The notes beneath the pieces are model-generated. The model worked only from the letters and a program-made list of their open reading frames with translations. It made no database searches and was not told the origin of the DNA. The position numbers were made by a program, and so were the translations under genes. From positions 1,674,001 through 1,738,000 of the forward strand of contig NZ_JAFBCU010000001.1 in assembly GCF_016907875.1 (NCBI RefSeq): a DNA stretch of 64,000 nucleotides, read 5' to 3'. Below are positions 26,573 to 35,512 of this stretch, in pieces; position 1 is the stretch's first letter; every line of letters begins with the position of its first letter. Source of the DNA: Arthrobacter roseus (lineage in GTDB: Bacteria > Actinomycetota > Actinomycetes > Actinomycetales > Micrococcaceae).

Positions 26573-26579
26573 TGCACCT

Positions 26580-29279
26580 GTGAGTCAATCAACCAAAACC
26601 GACGCTAATGACACTTCCCGCCTACTCGTCATCGACGGCCACTCAATGGCGTTCCGCGCCTTCTACGCGCTGCCTCCGGAAAACTTCGCCACCGACACCG
26701 GACAGCACACCAATGCGGTCTACGGTTTTGTCTCGATGCTCATCAAAATGATCGAACAGCGCAAACCGACGCATGTGGCCGTTGCCTTCGACCTGGACAC
26801 CCCCACATTCCGTTCCGAGGAATACAGCGAATACAAAGCCGGGCGGAACAAGACGCCCGAGGAGTTCTACGGGCAGATCAATCTGATCGAGAAGGTCATG
26901 GAGGCGATGAACATCCCCTCGATCACCATGGACGGGTTCGAGGCCGACGACATCATTGCCACGCTGGCCCGAGTCGGTGAAGACGAGGGGTGGGACGTTC
27001 TGGTCGTCTCGGGAGACCGGGATGCGTTCCAGCTGATCACGGAGAAGACCACGGTCCTTTACCCGAAAAAGGGTATCTCCGATATCCCGCCGATGGATGC
27101 GGCAGCAGTCGAGGCTAAGTATTTCGTCCAGCCCGCCCAGTATCCAGATCTCGCAGCGCTGGTCGGGGAGACCGCCGACAACCTGCCGGGCGTTCCCGGC
27201 GTCGGGCCCAAAACCGCCGCGAAGTGGATCAACCTCTACGGTGGCCTCGAGGGCATTCTCGATCAGGCGGAATCGATCAAGGGCAAAGTCGGTGAGTCCC
27301 TGCGGGCGCACCTCGATGACGTCCGGCGCAACCGGCGGCTGAACCGGTTGCTCACCGATCTAGACCTGCCGGTGGAACTCGGGGCGCTGGAACTGGAGCA
27401 CCCTAACCAGGACGCCATCGAGGAACTCTTCGACGCCCTGCAATTCAACACGTTGCGCAAACGTCTCTTTGACCTCTTTGGTGCCGACGACTCCGAGCCG
27501 GAAGCCGAAATGGATGTCCCGACGCCGTCAGATCTGGATAGCGCCGAGACTCTCACGGGGTGGTTCCGCGAGCAGGGCGCCCACGTGATTGGCGTGCTTC
27601 TGGATACCGTGCCCTCCACTGTCAATGGAGACGACGCCGTCGGAATCGCACTCGCCGGAGAATCCGCCACCGGTTACATCGATTTGGAGAAGCTCGACGC
27701 CGACGCCGATGCTGCCCTGAGCGGGATCCTCTCCAGTGGTGACTACAAGTTCGCGCTGCACGATTTCAAAGCGGGCTACAAGTTGTTGGCCGATCGCGGC
27801 ATCGACCTGCGTGGTGTTGTGGACGACACGATGATCTCCGCCTACCTCATCCAGCCGGACCGGCGCAGCCATGAGCTCACGGACATCGCCCAGCACCACC
27901 TGAGGCTCTCCCTTGAAGCCGAGGGCAAGGCGCAGGACGGGCAACTGGCTCTCGAGTTCGACGGATCAGGGCATTCCGTGGCCGCTGTGCGAGCTGCCTA
28001 CATCGTGAGGGAGCTGAGTCTGTACCTGACCGGGCAGGTGCTGGAACGCGGCGCCAATATGTTGCTGGCCGAAATGGAACTTCCCCTTTCCGTGGTGCTG
28101 GCCCAGATGGAACGTACTGGCATCGCCGTGGACGCGGTGCAGCTCGATGACCTACTCGCGGATTTCACCACGACCATCGACGGAGCGACTGCAGAAGCGT
28201 ATGAGGCTATCGGGCACGAGGTGAACCTCGGCTCGCCCAAGCAGTTGCAGGTCGTGCTCTTCGAGGAACTCGGCTTGCCAAAGACCAAGAAGATCAAGAC
28301 TGGCTACACGACCGACGCTGATTCTCTGGCCGACCTGCTGGCCAAGACGCAACACCCGTTCCTGGCCTCGCTGATGGCCTACCGTGATGCCACTAAACTG
28401 CGTCAGACCGTTGAGGGGCTGAAGAAATCCCTGGGCGACGACGGCAGGATCCACACGACCTACGCCCAGACCGTCGCCGCGACCGGGCGGTTGTCCTCAC
28501 TGAATCCGAACCTGCAGAACATTCCCGTGCGCAGCGAAGCCGGACGACGCATCCGCGAAGTCTTCGTCGTTGGCGAGGGGTACGAGACCCTGCTGACCGC
28601 CGACTACTCCCAGATCGAGATGCGCATCATGGCCCACCTCTCCGGCGACGAGGGCCTGATCCAGGCATTCAAGGACGGAGAGGACCTGCACCGTTTCGTC
28701 GGTTCGCACGTCTTCGGCGTCGAACCGGCAGACGTCAGTCCGGACATGCGGTCCAAGGTCAAGGCCATGTCCTACGGGCTGGCGTATGGGCTGAGTTCCT
28801 TTGGGTTATCCAATCAACTGAATGTCCCCGTCGACGAGGCGCGCGGGCTGATCAGGGACTACTTCGCCCGCTTCGGATCCGTGCGGGACTACCTGCGCAC
28901 CGTCGTCGATCAGGCGCGCAAGGACGGGTACACCTCCACCATCGAAGGACGCCGCCGCTACCTGCCCGATCTGGCCAGCGACAACCGCCAGTTACGCGAC
29001 ATGGCCGAACGTGCGGCACTGAACGCACCTATCCAAGGTACGGCAGCGGACATCATCAAACGTGCAATGCTTGGGGTTGCCGATGGGTTGCGCGAGCAGC
29101 GGTTGGAGTCACGCATGCTGTTGCAGGTCCACGATGAGCTCGTCCTTGAGGTTGCCCCCGGAGAAATCGACGTCGTCTCGGCACTTGTCAGGGAACACAT
29201 GGGAACGGCAGCGGAGCTCTCCGTCCCGCTCGATGTCCAGATTGGCACCGGGCACAGCTGGCAGGAGGCAGCGCACTAA
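26580..29279 (+). CDS. polA: DNA polymerase I
   Basis: An 899-residue polymerase for lagging-strand maturation and repair. The N-terminal 5'-nuclease domain (about residues 15-300) shows LLVIDGHSMAFRAFYALP, AFDLDTPTFRSEEY, MDGFEADDIIATLA and the helix-hairpin-helix LPGVPGVGPKTAAKWI. The central 3'-5' exonuclease-like domain seems to lack the first DIET-type motif, so proofreading is probably absent, as in many actinobacteria. Polymerase motifs are intact: LLTADYSQIEMRIMAHLSGD, RSKVKAMSYGLAYGLSSFGL and LQVHDELVLE. The GTG at 26580 is preferred over an ATG at 26559 because a -10-like element lies between them. The stop overlaps the next gene's start (TAATG). Confidence 0.96.
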   Translation: MSQSTKTDANDTSRLLVIDGHSMAFRAFYALPPENFATDTGQHTNAVYGFVSMLIKMIEQRKPTHVAVAFDLDTPTFRSEEYSEYKAGRNKTPEEFYGQINLIEKVMEAMNIPSITMDGFEADDIIATLARVGEDEGWDVLVVSGDRDAFQLITEKTTVLYPKKGISDIPPMDAAAVEAKYFVQPAQYPDLAALVGETADNLPGVPGVGPKTAAKWINLYGGLEGILDQAESIKGKVGESLRAHLDDVRRNRRLNRLLTDLDLPVELGALELEHPNQDAIEELFDALQFNTLRKRLFDLFGADDSEPEAEMDVPTPSDLDSAETLTGWFREQGAHVIGVLLDTVPSTVNGDDAVGIALAGESATGYIDLEKLDADADAALSGILSSGDYKFALHDFKAGYKLLADRGIDLRGVVDDTMISAYLIQPDRRSHELTDIAQHHLRLSLEAEGKAQDGQLALEFDGSGHSVAAVRAAYIVRELSLYLTGQVLERGANMLLAEMELPLSVVLAQMERTGIAVDAVQLDDLLADFTTTIDGATAEAYEAIGHEVNLGSPKQLQVVLFEELGLPKTKKIKTGYTTDADSLADLLAKTQHPFLASLMAYRDATKLRQTVEGLKKSLGDDGRIHTTYAQTVAATGRLSSLNPNLQNIPVRSEAGRRIREVFVVGEGYETLLTADYSQIEMRIMAHLSGDEGLIQAFKDGEDLHRFVGSHVFGVEPADVSPDMRSKVKAMSYGLAYGLSSFGLSNQLNVPVDEARGLIRDYFARFGSVRDYLRTVVDQARKDGYTSTIEGRRRYLPDLASDNRQLRDMAERAALNAPIQGTAADIIKRAMLGVADGLREQRLESRMLLQVHDELVLEVAPGEIDVVSALVREHMGTAAELSVPLDVQIGTGHSWQEAAH

Positions 29280-30607
29280 TGAAGACACCGACCACCAAGA
29301 CCAACGGGCTGCGTCATGAACTCTTCGACGCGGAGGTGCTGTCTGCGGCCGGTGAGGCCGAGCCGGCGCCGAATGCGCGTACCACCAACTGGTTCCGGGC
29401 GGTCCGCACCGGATTTCATGCTCAGCCCTTCACAACCGCTGAAGTGGCGCGCATCGCGGCTTCGTACCGAGTCGACGGCCGCCGCCTTCTGGGGGTGTAC
29501 GACGACGATGCGCCGGCACCTTCCCTGGACCCCAGCATTCCGGTGGCCACCTTCGCGGAATTCAACAAGACTCTCAATACCGGGGCCGGACGGATGCTCG
29601 AGAGCCATCTGATCACCGTGGTCACCGTCCGCCCGAGTCACCGTCGACGCGGCATTCTGCGTCGGATGATGACCGATTCCCTGGATCGCGCTCGGGCTGC
29701 CGGGCTACCCATGGCGGCGCTCACCGCGACGGAGGGGACGATCTACGGCAGATTCGGTTTTGGGCCGGCGACCACCTTGGATACGGTCCGGGTCGATGTG
29801 AAGGGCGGGCTCCCGGTCGTCGCCAAGCCCGAAGGCACAGTCATCGCCGTGGACCCTTCTGCCCTCGTCGAATTAGCTCCATCACTTTTTGAGGCCTTCC
29901 ACGCCGCACACCGGGGATCGATTGGGCGACAGCATGCCTATACGCTGAGGGCCACCGGCCGATTGGGACCGGAGGAAGCAAAGGACGATCCAGCCCTTCG
30001 CGCTGCGGTGTACCTCGACGCGGACGGTGTCCCGCGTGGTTTCCTCACCTACGCCTTTGCCGGGTGGGAGAAGTCTCCGCTGACCATGGATGTGCGAGAC
30101 CTGGTCGCCACCACTGCTGCTGCGCGACGAGAACTGTGGCGTTACCTCGGTGCCCACGACCTCATCGAACGGGTTGTCTACGGCGCCGCCGCTCCCGATG
30201 ATCCGCTGCCCTGGTCATTGGATGACCCACGCCGCGTTGCCGTCACAGAGACTGAGGACCTGTTGTGGTTGCGTATCCTTGACGTCCCCGCAGCGCTGGG
30301 TGCCCGAGAATACATCGCCGACGGGTCGTTGCGGCTGCGCATCACCGATCCCCAGGGTTATACGACGGGAAGTTACAAGCTGGTCGTCGACGGGAGAGTC
30401 GGGTGTGTGGAGACCGAACCGGACGATTCTCAGCCAGCGGATCTAGAGCTGGACATTGCTTTGTTGAGTTCGTTGTACCTGGGCGGAACCGGAGTACGGA
30501 CCCTGGCTGAGGCTGGCCGTCTGCGCGCGGCGTCCGATGAGGCCGTAGACCGTGCCGCCCGGTTGCTGGACCTGCCGGGGGCGCCCTACGCGATCAATGG
30601 TTTCTAG
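29279..30607 (+). CDS. Eis-like GNAT N-acetyltransferase
   Basis: A 442-residue protein with the architecture of the Eis family: an N-terminal GNAT domain, a second GNAT-like domain and a C-terminal sterol-carrier-like domain. The acetyl-CoA-binding loop reads ITVVTVRPSHRRRGILRRMM at about residues 110-130, followed by LTATEGTIYGRFGFGPAT, a strong Eis mark. The C-terminus ends in the expected RAARLLDLPGAPYAINGF. Eis enzymes acetylate several amines of aminoglycosides and protein lysines; the natural substrate here is unknown. Its start overlaps the polA stop. Confidence 0.85.
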   Translation: MKTPTTKTNGLRHELFDAEVLSAAGEAEPAPNARTTNWFRAVRTGFHAQPFTTAEVARIAASYRVDGRRLLGVYDDDAPAPSLDPSIPVATFAEFNKTLNTGAGRMLESHLITVVTVRPSHRRRGILRRMMTDSLDRARAAGLPMAALTATEGTIYGRFGFGPATTLDTVRVDVKGGLPVVAKPEGTVIAVDPSALVELAPSLFEAFHAAHRGSIGRQHAYTLRATGRLGPEEAKDDPALRAAVYLDADGVPRGFLTYAFAGWEKSPLTMDVRDLVATTAAARRELWRYLGAHDLIERVVYGAAAPDDPLPWSLDDPRRVAVTETEDLLWLRILDVPAALGAREYIADGSLRLRITDPQGYTTGSYKLVVDGRVGCVETEPDDSQPADLELDIALLSSLYLGGTGVRTLAEAGRLRAASDEAVDRAARLLDLPGAPYAINGF

Positions 30608-30666
30608 GCCCGGATTCGGACATCGCACACGGACAGCACCAGCAGTACCTGAACGCGACCTGCGTT

Positions 30667-30696
30667 TTGACCCGTCATATGCCGGGGGACTAGAAT
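30667..30696 (+). promoter_or_regulatory. sigma-A promoter of rpsA
   Basis: TTGACC at 30667-30672 and TAGAAT at 30691-30696, with an 18-bp spacer. This is one of the best -35/-10 pairs in the window. It lies about 125 bp before the rpsA start, leaving a leader long enough for regulation, as is usual for ribosomal protein S1. Confidence 0.75.
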
Positions 30697-30820
30697 CATT
30701 AGACGACTGCCGGGGTGTTCCCTGCCCGGGCTCGTAACAATTTTAGTTCCACGTTCGGAGCATGCCGGGACTTCCGGCTTTCCGATTGACACAATCTATC
30801 CCCAACGGAGCCCCTACTAC

Positions 30821-32332
30821 ATGACCATCACCTCCAACGAGAAGACCGGTACCCCGCAGGTCGCCATCAACGACATCGGTACCGCTGAAGACTTCCTCGC
30901 AGCCGTCGACGCAACCATCAAGTACTTCAACGATGGAGACCTCGTAGAAGGCACCGTCGTCAAGGTCGATCGCGACGAAGTCCTGCTCGACATCGGTTAC
31001 AAGACCGAGGGTGTCATTCCTTCCCGCGAACTTTCGATCAAACACGACGTCGATCCGGGTGAAGTTGTTTCCGTCGGCGACCAGGTCGAAGCTCTTGTTC
31101 TCACCAAAGAGGACAAGGAAGGCCGCCTGATCCTGTCCAAGAAGCGCGCACAGTACGAGCGCGCCTGGGGCGACATCGAAAAGATCAAGGAAGAAGACGG
31201 TGTCGTCACCGGTACCGTCATCGAGGTGGTCAAGGGTGGTCTTATCCTCGACATCGGCCTTCGTGGCTTCCTGCCAGCTTCCCTGGTGGAAATGCGCCGT
31301 GTCCGCGACCTGGCTCCGTACATCGGCCAGCAGATCGAAGCGAAGATTATCGAGCTGGACAAGAACCGAAACAACGTTGTGCTCTCCCGCCGCGCGTGGC
31401 TCGAGCAGACCCAGTCGGAGGTTCGTTCAACGTTCCTCAACAAGCTGGAAAAGGGTCAGGTTCGTCCCGGCGTCGTTTCCTCCATCGTCAACTTCGGTGC
31501 ATTCGTGGACCTTGGCGGTGTAGACGGCCTGGTGCACGTTTCCGAGCTGTCCTGGAAGCACATCGACCACCCGTCAGAGGTTGTCGAAGTTGGCCAAGAA
31601 GTTACCGTAGAGGTTCTCGAAGTGGATCTGGACCGCGAGCGGGTTTCGCTCTCGCTCAAGGCTACCCAAGAAGACCCTTGGCAGACCTTCGCTCGCACTC
31701 ACGCACTGGGTCAGGTTGTCCCAGGTAAGGTCACCAAGCTGGTTCCGTTCGGCGCATTTGTCCGCGTCGAAGACGGCATTGAGGGCCTCGTTCACATCTC
31801 TGAACTGGCTGTCAGGCACGTTGAGCTCGCCGAGCAGGTTGTTTCCGTTGGAGACGAACTGTTCGTCAAGGTCATCGACATCGACCTCGAGCGTCGTCGT
31901 ATCTCCTTGTCGCTCAAGCAGGCCAACGAGGACGTGGACCCTGAGGGTACCGAATTCGATCCTGCTCTGTACGGTATGGCCGCAGAGTACGACGAAGAGG
32001 GTAACTACAAGTACCCTGAGGGCTTCGATCCCGAAACCAACGAATGGCTCGAGGGCTACGACAGCCAGCGTGCCGTCTGGGAGCAGCAGTACGCTGATGC
32101 CCAAACCCGCTGGGAAGCCCACAAGAAGCAGGTTGCCGAGCACGCCAACGAGGATGCCGTTTCGACGTCCGAGTCCAGCGAGTCCGCAGCGACGAGCTAC
32201 TCATCCGACGCTCCAGCGACGGATAGTGGATCGAACTCCGGTAGCAGCAGCAGCAGCAATGGCGGCGGTGGCGGCACCCTTGCCTCCGACGAAGCACTTG
32301 CAGCACTGCGTGAGAAGCTGACCGGCAACTAA
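30821..32332 (+). CDS. rpsA: 30S ribosomal protein S1
   Basis: A 503-residue protein with four S1 RNA-binding repeats at about residues 36-105, 123-190, 207-277 and 294-363. Each carries the G-x-V and GLVHxS-type signatures, for example VDGLVHVSELSWKH and IEGLVHISELAVRH. The actinobacterial S1 has four repeats rather than six. The C-terminal ~130 residues are acidic and then serine- and glycine-rich, ending with a short conserved EALAALREKL. It recruits mRNA to the 30S subunit. Codon use is strongly biased to C/G third bases, as expected for high expression. It has a clear promoter upstream and a strong terminator downstream. Confidence 0.97.
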   Translation: MTITSNEKTGTPQVAINDIGTAEDFLAAVDATIKYFNDGDLVEGTVVKVDRDEVLLDIGYKTEGVIPSRELSIKHDVDPGEVVSVGDQVEALVLTKEDKEGRLILSKKRAQYERAWGDIEKIKEEDGVVTGTVIEVVKGGLILDIGLRGFLPASLVEMRRVRDLAPYIGQQIEAKIIELDKNRNNVVLSRRAWLEQTQSEVRSTFLNKLEKGQVRPGVVSSIVNFGAFVDLGGVDGLVHVSELSWKHIDHPSEVVEVGQEVTVEVLEVDLDRERVSLSLKATQEDPWQTFARTHALGQVVPGKVTKLVPFGAFVRVEDGIEGLVHISELAVRHVELAEQVVSVGDELFVKVIDIDLERRRISLSLKQANEDVDPEGTEFDPALYGMAAEYDEEGNYKYPEGFDPETNEWLEGYDSQRAVWEQQYADAQTRWEAHKKQVAEHANEDAVSTSESSESAATSYSSDAPATDSGSNSGSSSSSNGGGGGTLASDEALAALREKLTGN

Positions 32333-32350
32333 GCAAGTCTGTTATGTGTT

Positions 32351-32380
32351 GAGGGGCCCCGCCATTCGGCGGGGCCCCTC
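32351..32380 (+). terminator. rpsA intrinsic terminator
   Basis: A perfect 13-bp stem (GAGGGGCCCCGCC with GGCGGGGCCCCTC) around an ATTC loop, 19 bp after the rpsA stop. Only a weak T-tract (TTCGCATTT) follows, usual for high-GC genomes. Its symmetry could also stop transcription from the converging methyltransferase gene. Confidence 0.88.
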
Positions 32381-32414
32381 TTCGCATTTCACCTGACGTA
32401 ACACGTCGCGAGGG

Positions 32415-33545
32415 TTATAGGCGCCGGGTACTCACGGTAACGGTGAACCTCGGGTTGCGGTCCACCTGGCGCGTTGGGCCAACTATGCTGCTCAGCGCCC
32501 GGAGGTACCCAAGGTGAGTGTTCCACACCGTCCAGAGTTGGCCTCCGGGTGAGAGCGCCCTGGATGCTTCCCGAAAAAGCTTCAGCGCAATTCCCGAATG
32601 GACTGTCGCGCCCATATGGAACGGCGGGTTCAAGATAATCACTTCTTGACTGGCATCTGGGAGAGAAGAAAGGCCGTCGTCGCGCACCACCTTCACCTGA
32701 CCGTCCACTCCATTGGCACGCATGGTGAGCAGCGCAGAATCGACTGCTGCTGCGGAGTGGTCAACAGCAATCACGCTGATGTCCGGGCGTTGTAAGGCAA
32801 GATAGGCGGCGATCGCGCCAGTACCGCAACCGAGGTCCACAGCGGTAGAAACCTGCGACAGCTGTTGTAATTGCGGCAAAAGAAACCGTGTACCCAGGTC
32901 AAGTCTGCCTCCGCCAAATGCAGCACCATGAGAGGAAAGGACCAGCGGCTTTCGCATCCCGACGTCGTGTGATTCGCTCACCGGGAAAGGGCACTCGCCG
33001 GCGAGCCTAGGGTCGGAAGCTGTAAGGATGCGCGATTTGCGCCGGGCAAGAGACGCGTGCACGGTATCGAAGTAGCGTCCAAGAACGTCATTCATGGCCG
33101 GAGTCATGTGCTTGACGCGGCCGGCGGCCATGACAACAACTTCCTGATGGGCATACCGTGCGATCTTCCAGCAGAGTTCCTCCAGTGCGGACAGAGATCG
33201 GGGTAATCGCATCAGGACCAGTTTGGCCCCTGACAGTAGCTCGGGACCAGGGCGATGCTGCGAGTACGTCGAGGGCACCGAGAGTATCCGCGCATTCTTA
33301 GCTAGCGCGAGCTCACCGGATAGCGCATCTTGATGCACCCTCAATGGACTATGTCCACCCAGCACGACCGAGAGTGTGATCGCCCCGTAATTGTCGCCAA
33401 TGACGGCAATGGTGCCCGGCTGCGAGTCCTTGACCGTCTGGCGTGAGGCGTCGAGGAGGTATTCGTCGGCGGAGTCCCACGCGAACAGGTTGTCCGCCTC
33501 AACATCGGGGGAGCGCCGCAAGGCGGAGAGTTCAAGTTCAGTCAT
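32415..33545 (-). CDS. RlmG/RsmC-type rRNA guanine-N2 methyltransferase
   Basis: A 376-residue two-domain protein. The N-terminal half is a degenerate methyltransferase-like domain. The C-terminal half holds the SAM-binding motif AVDLGCGTGAIAAYLAL and the target-base motif ILNPPFHMGATVH. This arrangement is that of RsmC/RlmG, which make m2G in 16S or 23S rRNA; the rRNA target cannot be decided. The ATG at 33545 overlaps the YigZ-family gene's stop by eight bases and gives MTELELSALRRSP. Longer starts run far into that gene. Confidence 0.85.
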   Translation of the reverse strand: MTELELSALRRSPDVEADNLFAWDSADEYLLDASRQTVKDSQPGTIAVIGDNYGAITLSVVLGGHSPLRVHQDALSGELALAKNARILSVPSTYSQHRPGPELLSGAKLVLMRLPRSLSALEELCWKIARYAHQEVVVMAAGRVKHMTPAMNDVLGRYFDTVHASLARRKSRILTASDPRLAGECPFPVSESHDVGMRKPLVLSSHGAAFGGGRLDLGTRFLLPQLQQLSQVSTAVDLGCGTGAIAAYLALQRPDISVIAVDHSAAAVDSALLTMRANGVDGQVKVVRDDGLSSLPDASQEVIILNPPFHMGATVHSGIALKLFREASRALSPGGQLWTVWNTHLGYLRALSSIVGPTRQVDRNPRFTVTVSTRRL

Positions 33546-34215
33546 GATCCATCCAGGAAGTTCCATGGTCGACTGGTTCAATGGCGCCGGAGCCAAAAAT
33601 TGCCACACCATTCAAAAATGATTCAGTGCGCGCGGGTTCGTCCAGAACCGCACAATCGAGCTCGGCACCGGTACTCGTATAGCGAATACCGGAAATGGTG
33701 ACTCCGGTGGAGCGCAGCTCGTGTTCAAGCCTGCCGGCGTTTTCGTGTGCAGCCATCACACTGAAGTTCCGTACGCGTCGGCGTGTACGAAACGTAGACG
33801 CCGCCAACGCTGCGGTAACGGATCCCGAGTAGGCACGCGCGAGTCCTCCCGTGCCAAGTAGGGTGCCTCCGAAGTACCGAACTGTGACGGCGACGATATC
33901 GCTCAGGTCCGTGGCGCCGCCGGCGCTCTGGCTGCGGATCAAGGCTTCCATCATGGGTTGGCCTGCGGTTCCCGAGGGTTCGCCGTCGTCATTGGTTCGC
34001 TGAAGATGCCTATGCGGTCCCACCACATAAGCGCTGCAGTGATGGCGCGCGTCCGGAAATTCCCGGCGGGCAGCAGCGATGTGGTCGCGGGCTGCTTCCT
34101 CTGAATCAATGCTCGTCAGCAGGGCGATGAACCGTGAACGCTTGATGTCTATCTCATTGCGGCTGTGACCGGCGAGCGTTGTATACGTACCGCACGCACT
34201 TCCCGATTCAGACAC
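33538..34215 (-). CDS. YigZ/IMPACT-family protein
   Basis: A protein of about 225 residues. The UPF0029/IMPACT N-terminal domain is clear: IDIKRSRFIALLTSIDSEEA, HHCSAYVVGP, NDDGEPSGTAGQPMMEAL and TVRYFGGTLLGTGGLARAY. The C-terminal DUF1949-like part follows. The function is unsettled; relatives are linked to translation or act as regulators. The GTG at 34215 fits a leaderless transcript from TAGACT on the minus strand; GTG at 34221 would add two residues. It is divergent from coaE with only 23 bp between the starts. Confidence 0.85.
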   Translation of the reverse strand: MSESGSACGTYTTLAGHSRNEIDIKRSRFIALLTSIDSEEAARDHIAAARREFPDARHHCSAYVVGPHRHLQRTNDDGEPSGTAGQPMMEALIRSQSAGGATDLSDIVAVTVRYFGGTLLGTGGLARAYSGSVTAALAASTFRTRRRVRNFSVMAAHENAGRLEHELRSTGVTISGIRYTSTGAELDCAVLDEPARTESFLNGVAIFGSGAIEPVDHGTSWMDHD

Positions 34216-34235
34216 CAACACAGTCTAGTGTTGGT
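34214..34235. promoter_or_regulatory. overlapping divergent -10 elements within a palindrome
   Basis: ACCAACAC-AGTCTA-GTGTTGGT is a perfect 8-bp inverted repeat. On the plus strand TAGTGT (34226-34231) lies seven bases before the coaE ATG. On the minus strand TAGACT (34227-34222) lies six bases before the GTG at 34215. The two -10 hexamers overlap by two bases (TA). The palindrome may also be a protein-binding site. Confidence 0.5.
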
Positions 34236-34238
34236 TAC

Positions 34239-35447
34239 ATGCTCAATGTTGGACTGACCGGTGGCATAGCGGCCGGAAAATCGTTGGCGGCCACGCGGCT
34301 ATCTGCCCTCGGTGCCACGCTGGTCGACGCCGATGCCATCGCCCGGGAAGTAGTGGAGCCGGGTACCGATGGTCTGCGTGCCGTGGTGGAAGCATTTGGA
34401 CCGGGGATTTTGACGGATACCGGCTCACTGGACCGACCAGCCCTCGGCGAGTTGGTGTTCAACTCTCCCGGGCAACGCCAGCGTCTGAACGCCATTATCC
34501 ACCCCCTGGTCAGGACCCGTGCAGCAGAACTTGCACAAGGTGGCGAGGGCGGGATCGTCGTTCAGGATATTCCGCTGTTGATCGAGACCGGACAAGGCCC
34601 GTCCTTCCACCTGGTGGTGGTGATCGACGCGCCCGAAGAAGAGCGCGTGCGGCGCATGGTGGAGGATCGCGGCATGTCCGAAGCGGACGCCCGCGCCCGG
34701 ATAGCGGCCCAGGTCTCGCCAACCGAACGCACCGCCTCTGCAGATGTCGTGCTGCCAAATACGGGCTCTCGGGATCAGCTGTTGGCCTCGGTGGACACGC
34801 TCTGGGAAGAAAGGCTCTTGCCTTTCCACCACAACCTGTTGGACGGTCGGATCGCACCACGCTACGGCCCGCCGCTACTGTTGGCAACACGGCCGCAATG
34901 GCCTGACCAGGCGGCTCTGCTCACGAAGCGGATACTACTCGCAGACCCGCGGATTCTGGCGGTAGACCACATTGGCTCGACTGCAGTGCCGGGGCTCCCG
35001 GCCAAGGATGTGTTGGATCTTCAGGCGACCGTGCACAGCCTGGACGACGCCGATGCTGTCGCGGGTGTGCTGACGAGCGCGGGGTTTCCACGCTGTCCCG
35101 GCATCTGGCAGGACACACCAAAATCGAGCCATCCTGATCCGGCGGACTGGGCAAAACGGCTACATGGGAACGCCGATCCGGGCCGCGCCGTCAACGTGCA
35201 TATCCGGGTTTTCGGTTCTCCGGGCTGGCGTTATTCGTTATTGTTCAGGGACTGGCTGTCCGCCAATCCCAGTGCTGCCGCTGCATACGCGGCTGAGAAG
35301 CGTCGGCTCGCAGAAGAATACTCCATGGACAACTCCACGGACCGTTACGCGCAAGCCAAGGAAGACTGGTTCAGCCGGTCGGCCGATCCGCTCATGAACC
35401 AATGGGCGCAGAACATCGGATGGCACCCACCAGCCCTACCTCATTAG
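34239..35447 (+). CDS. coaE: dephospho-CoA kinase fused to a GrpB/UPF0157 domain
   Basis: A 402-residue fusion. Residues 1-~195 are CoaE, the last step of coenzyme A synthesis: P-loop VGLTGGIAAGKSLAATRL, LVDADAIAREVVEPG, IIHPLVRTR and DIPLLIETG. Residues ~205-402 are a GrpB/UPF0157 nucleotidyltransferase-like domain: YGPPLLLATRPQWPDQAALL, VDHIGSTAVPGLPAKDVLDL and VNVHIRVFGSPGWRYSLLFR. This fusion is frequent in Micrococcales; the role of the second domain is unknown. The ATG at 34239 has no Shine-Dalgarno and sits seven bases after TAGTGT. Confidence 0.93.
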   Translation: MLNVGLTGGIAAGKSLAATRLSALGATLVDADAIAREVVEPGTDGLRAVVEAFGPGILTDTGSLDRPALGELVFNSPGQRQRLNAIIHPLVRTRAAELAQGGEGGIVVQDIPLLIETGQGPSFHLVVVIDAPEEERVRRMVEDRGMSEADARARIAAQVSPTERTASADVVLPNTGSRDQLLASVDTLWEERLLPFHHNLLDGRIAPRYGPPLLLATRPQWPDQAALLTKRILLADPRILAVDHIGSTAVPGLPAKDVLDLQATVHSLDDADAVAGVLTSAGFPRCPGIWQDTPKSSHPDPADWAKRLHGNADPGRAVNVHIRVFGSPGWRYSLLFRDWLSANPSAAAAYAAEKRRLAEEYSMDNSTDRYAQAKEDWFSRSADPLMNQWAQNIGWHPPALPH

Positions 35448-35499
35448 GCTGGCAGCGGACCGGCACGCTGTGCAGCCCCAGAATGTCCGGGTCAGGTAC

Positions 35500-35505
35500 T
35501 AACCT
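35500..35505 (+). promoter_or_regulatory. -10 element for leaderless uvrB
   Basis: TAACCT followed by seven bases (GTAAAGC) and the uvrB ATG at 35513. No Shine-Dalgarno is seen, nor a LexA-type palindrome nearby. Confidence 0.45.
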
Positions 35506-35512
35506 GTAAAGC

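Noticed and set aside
35440-35512. LexA box before uvrB
   Set aside because: No GAAC-N4-GTTC-like palindrome is present there.
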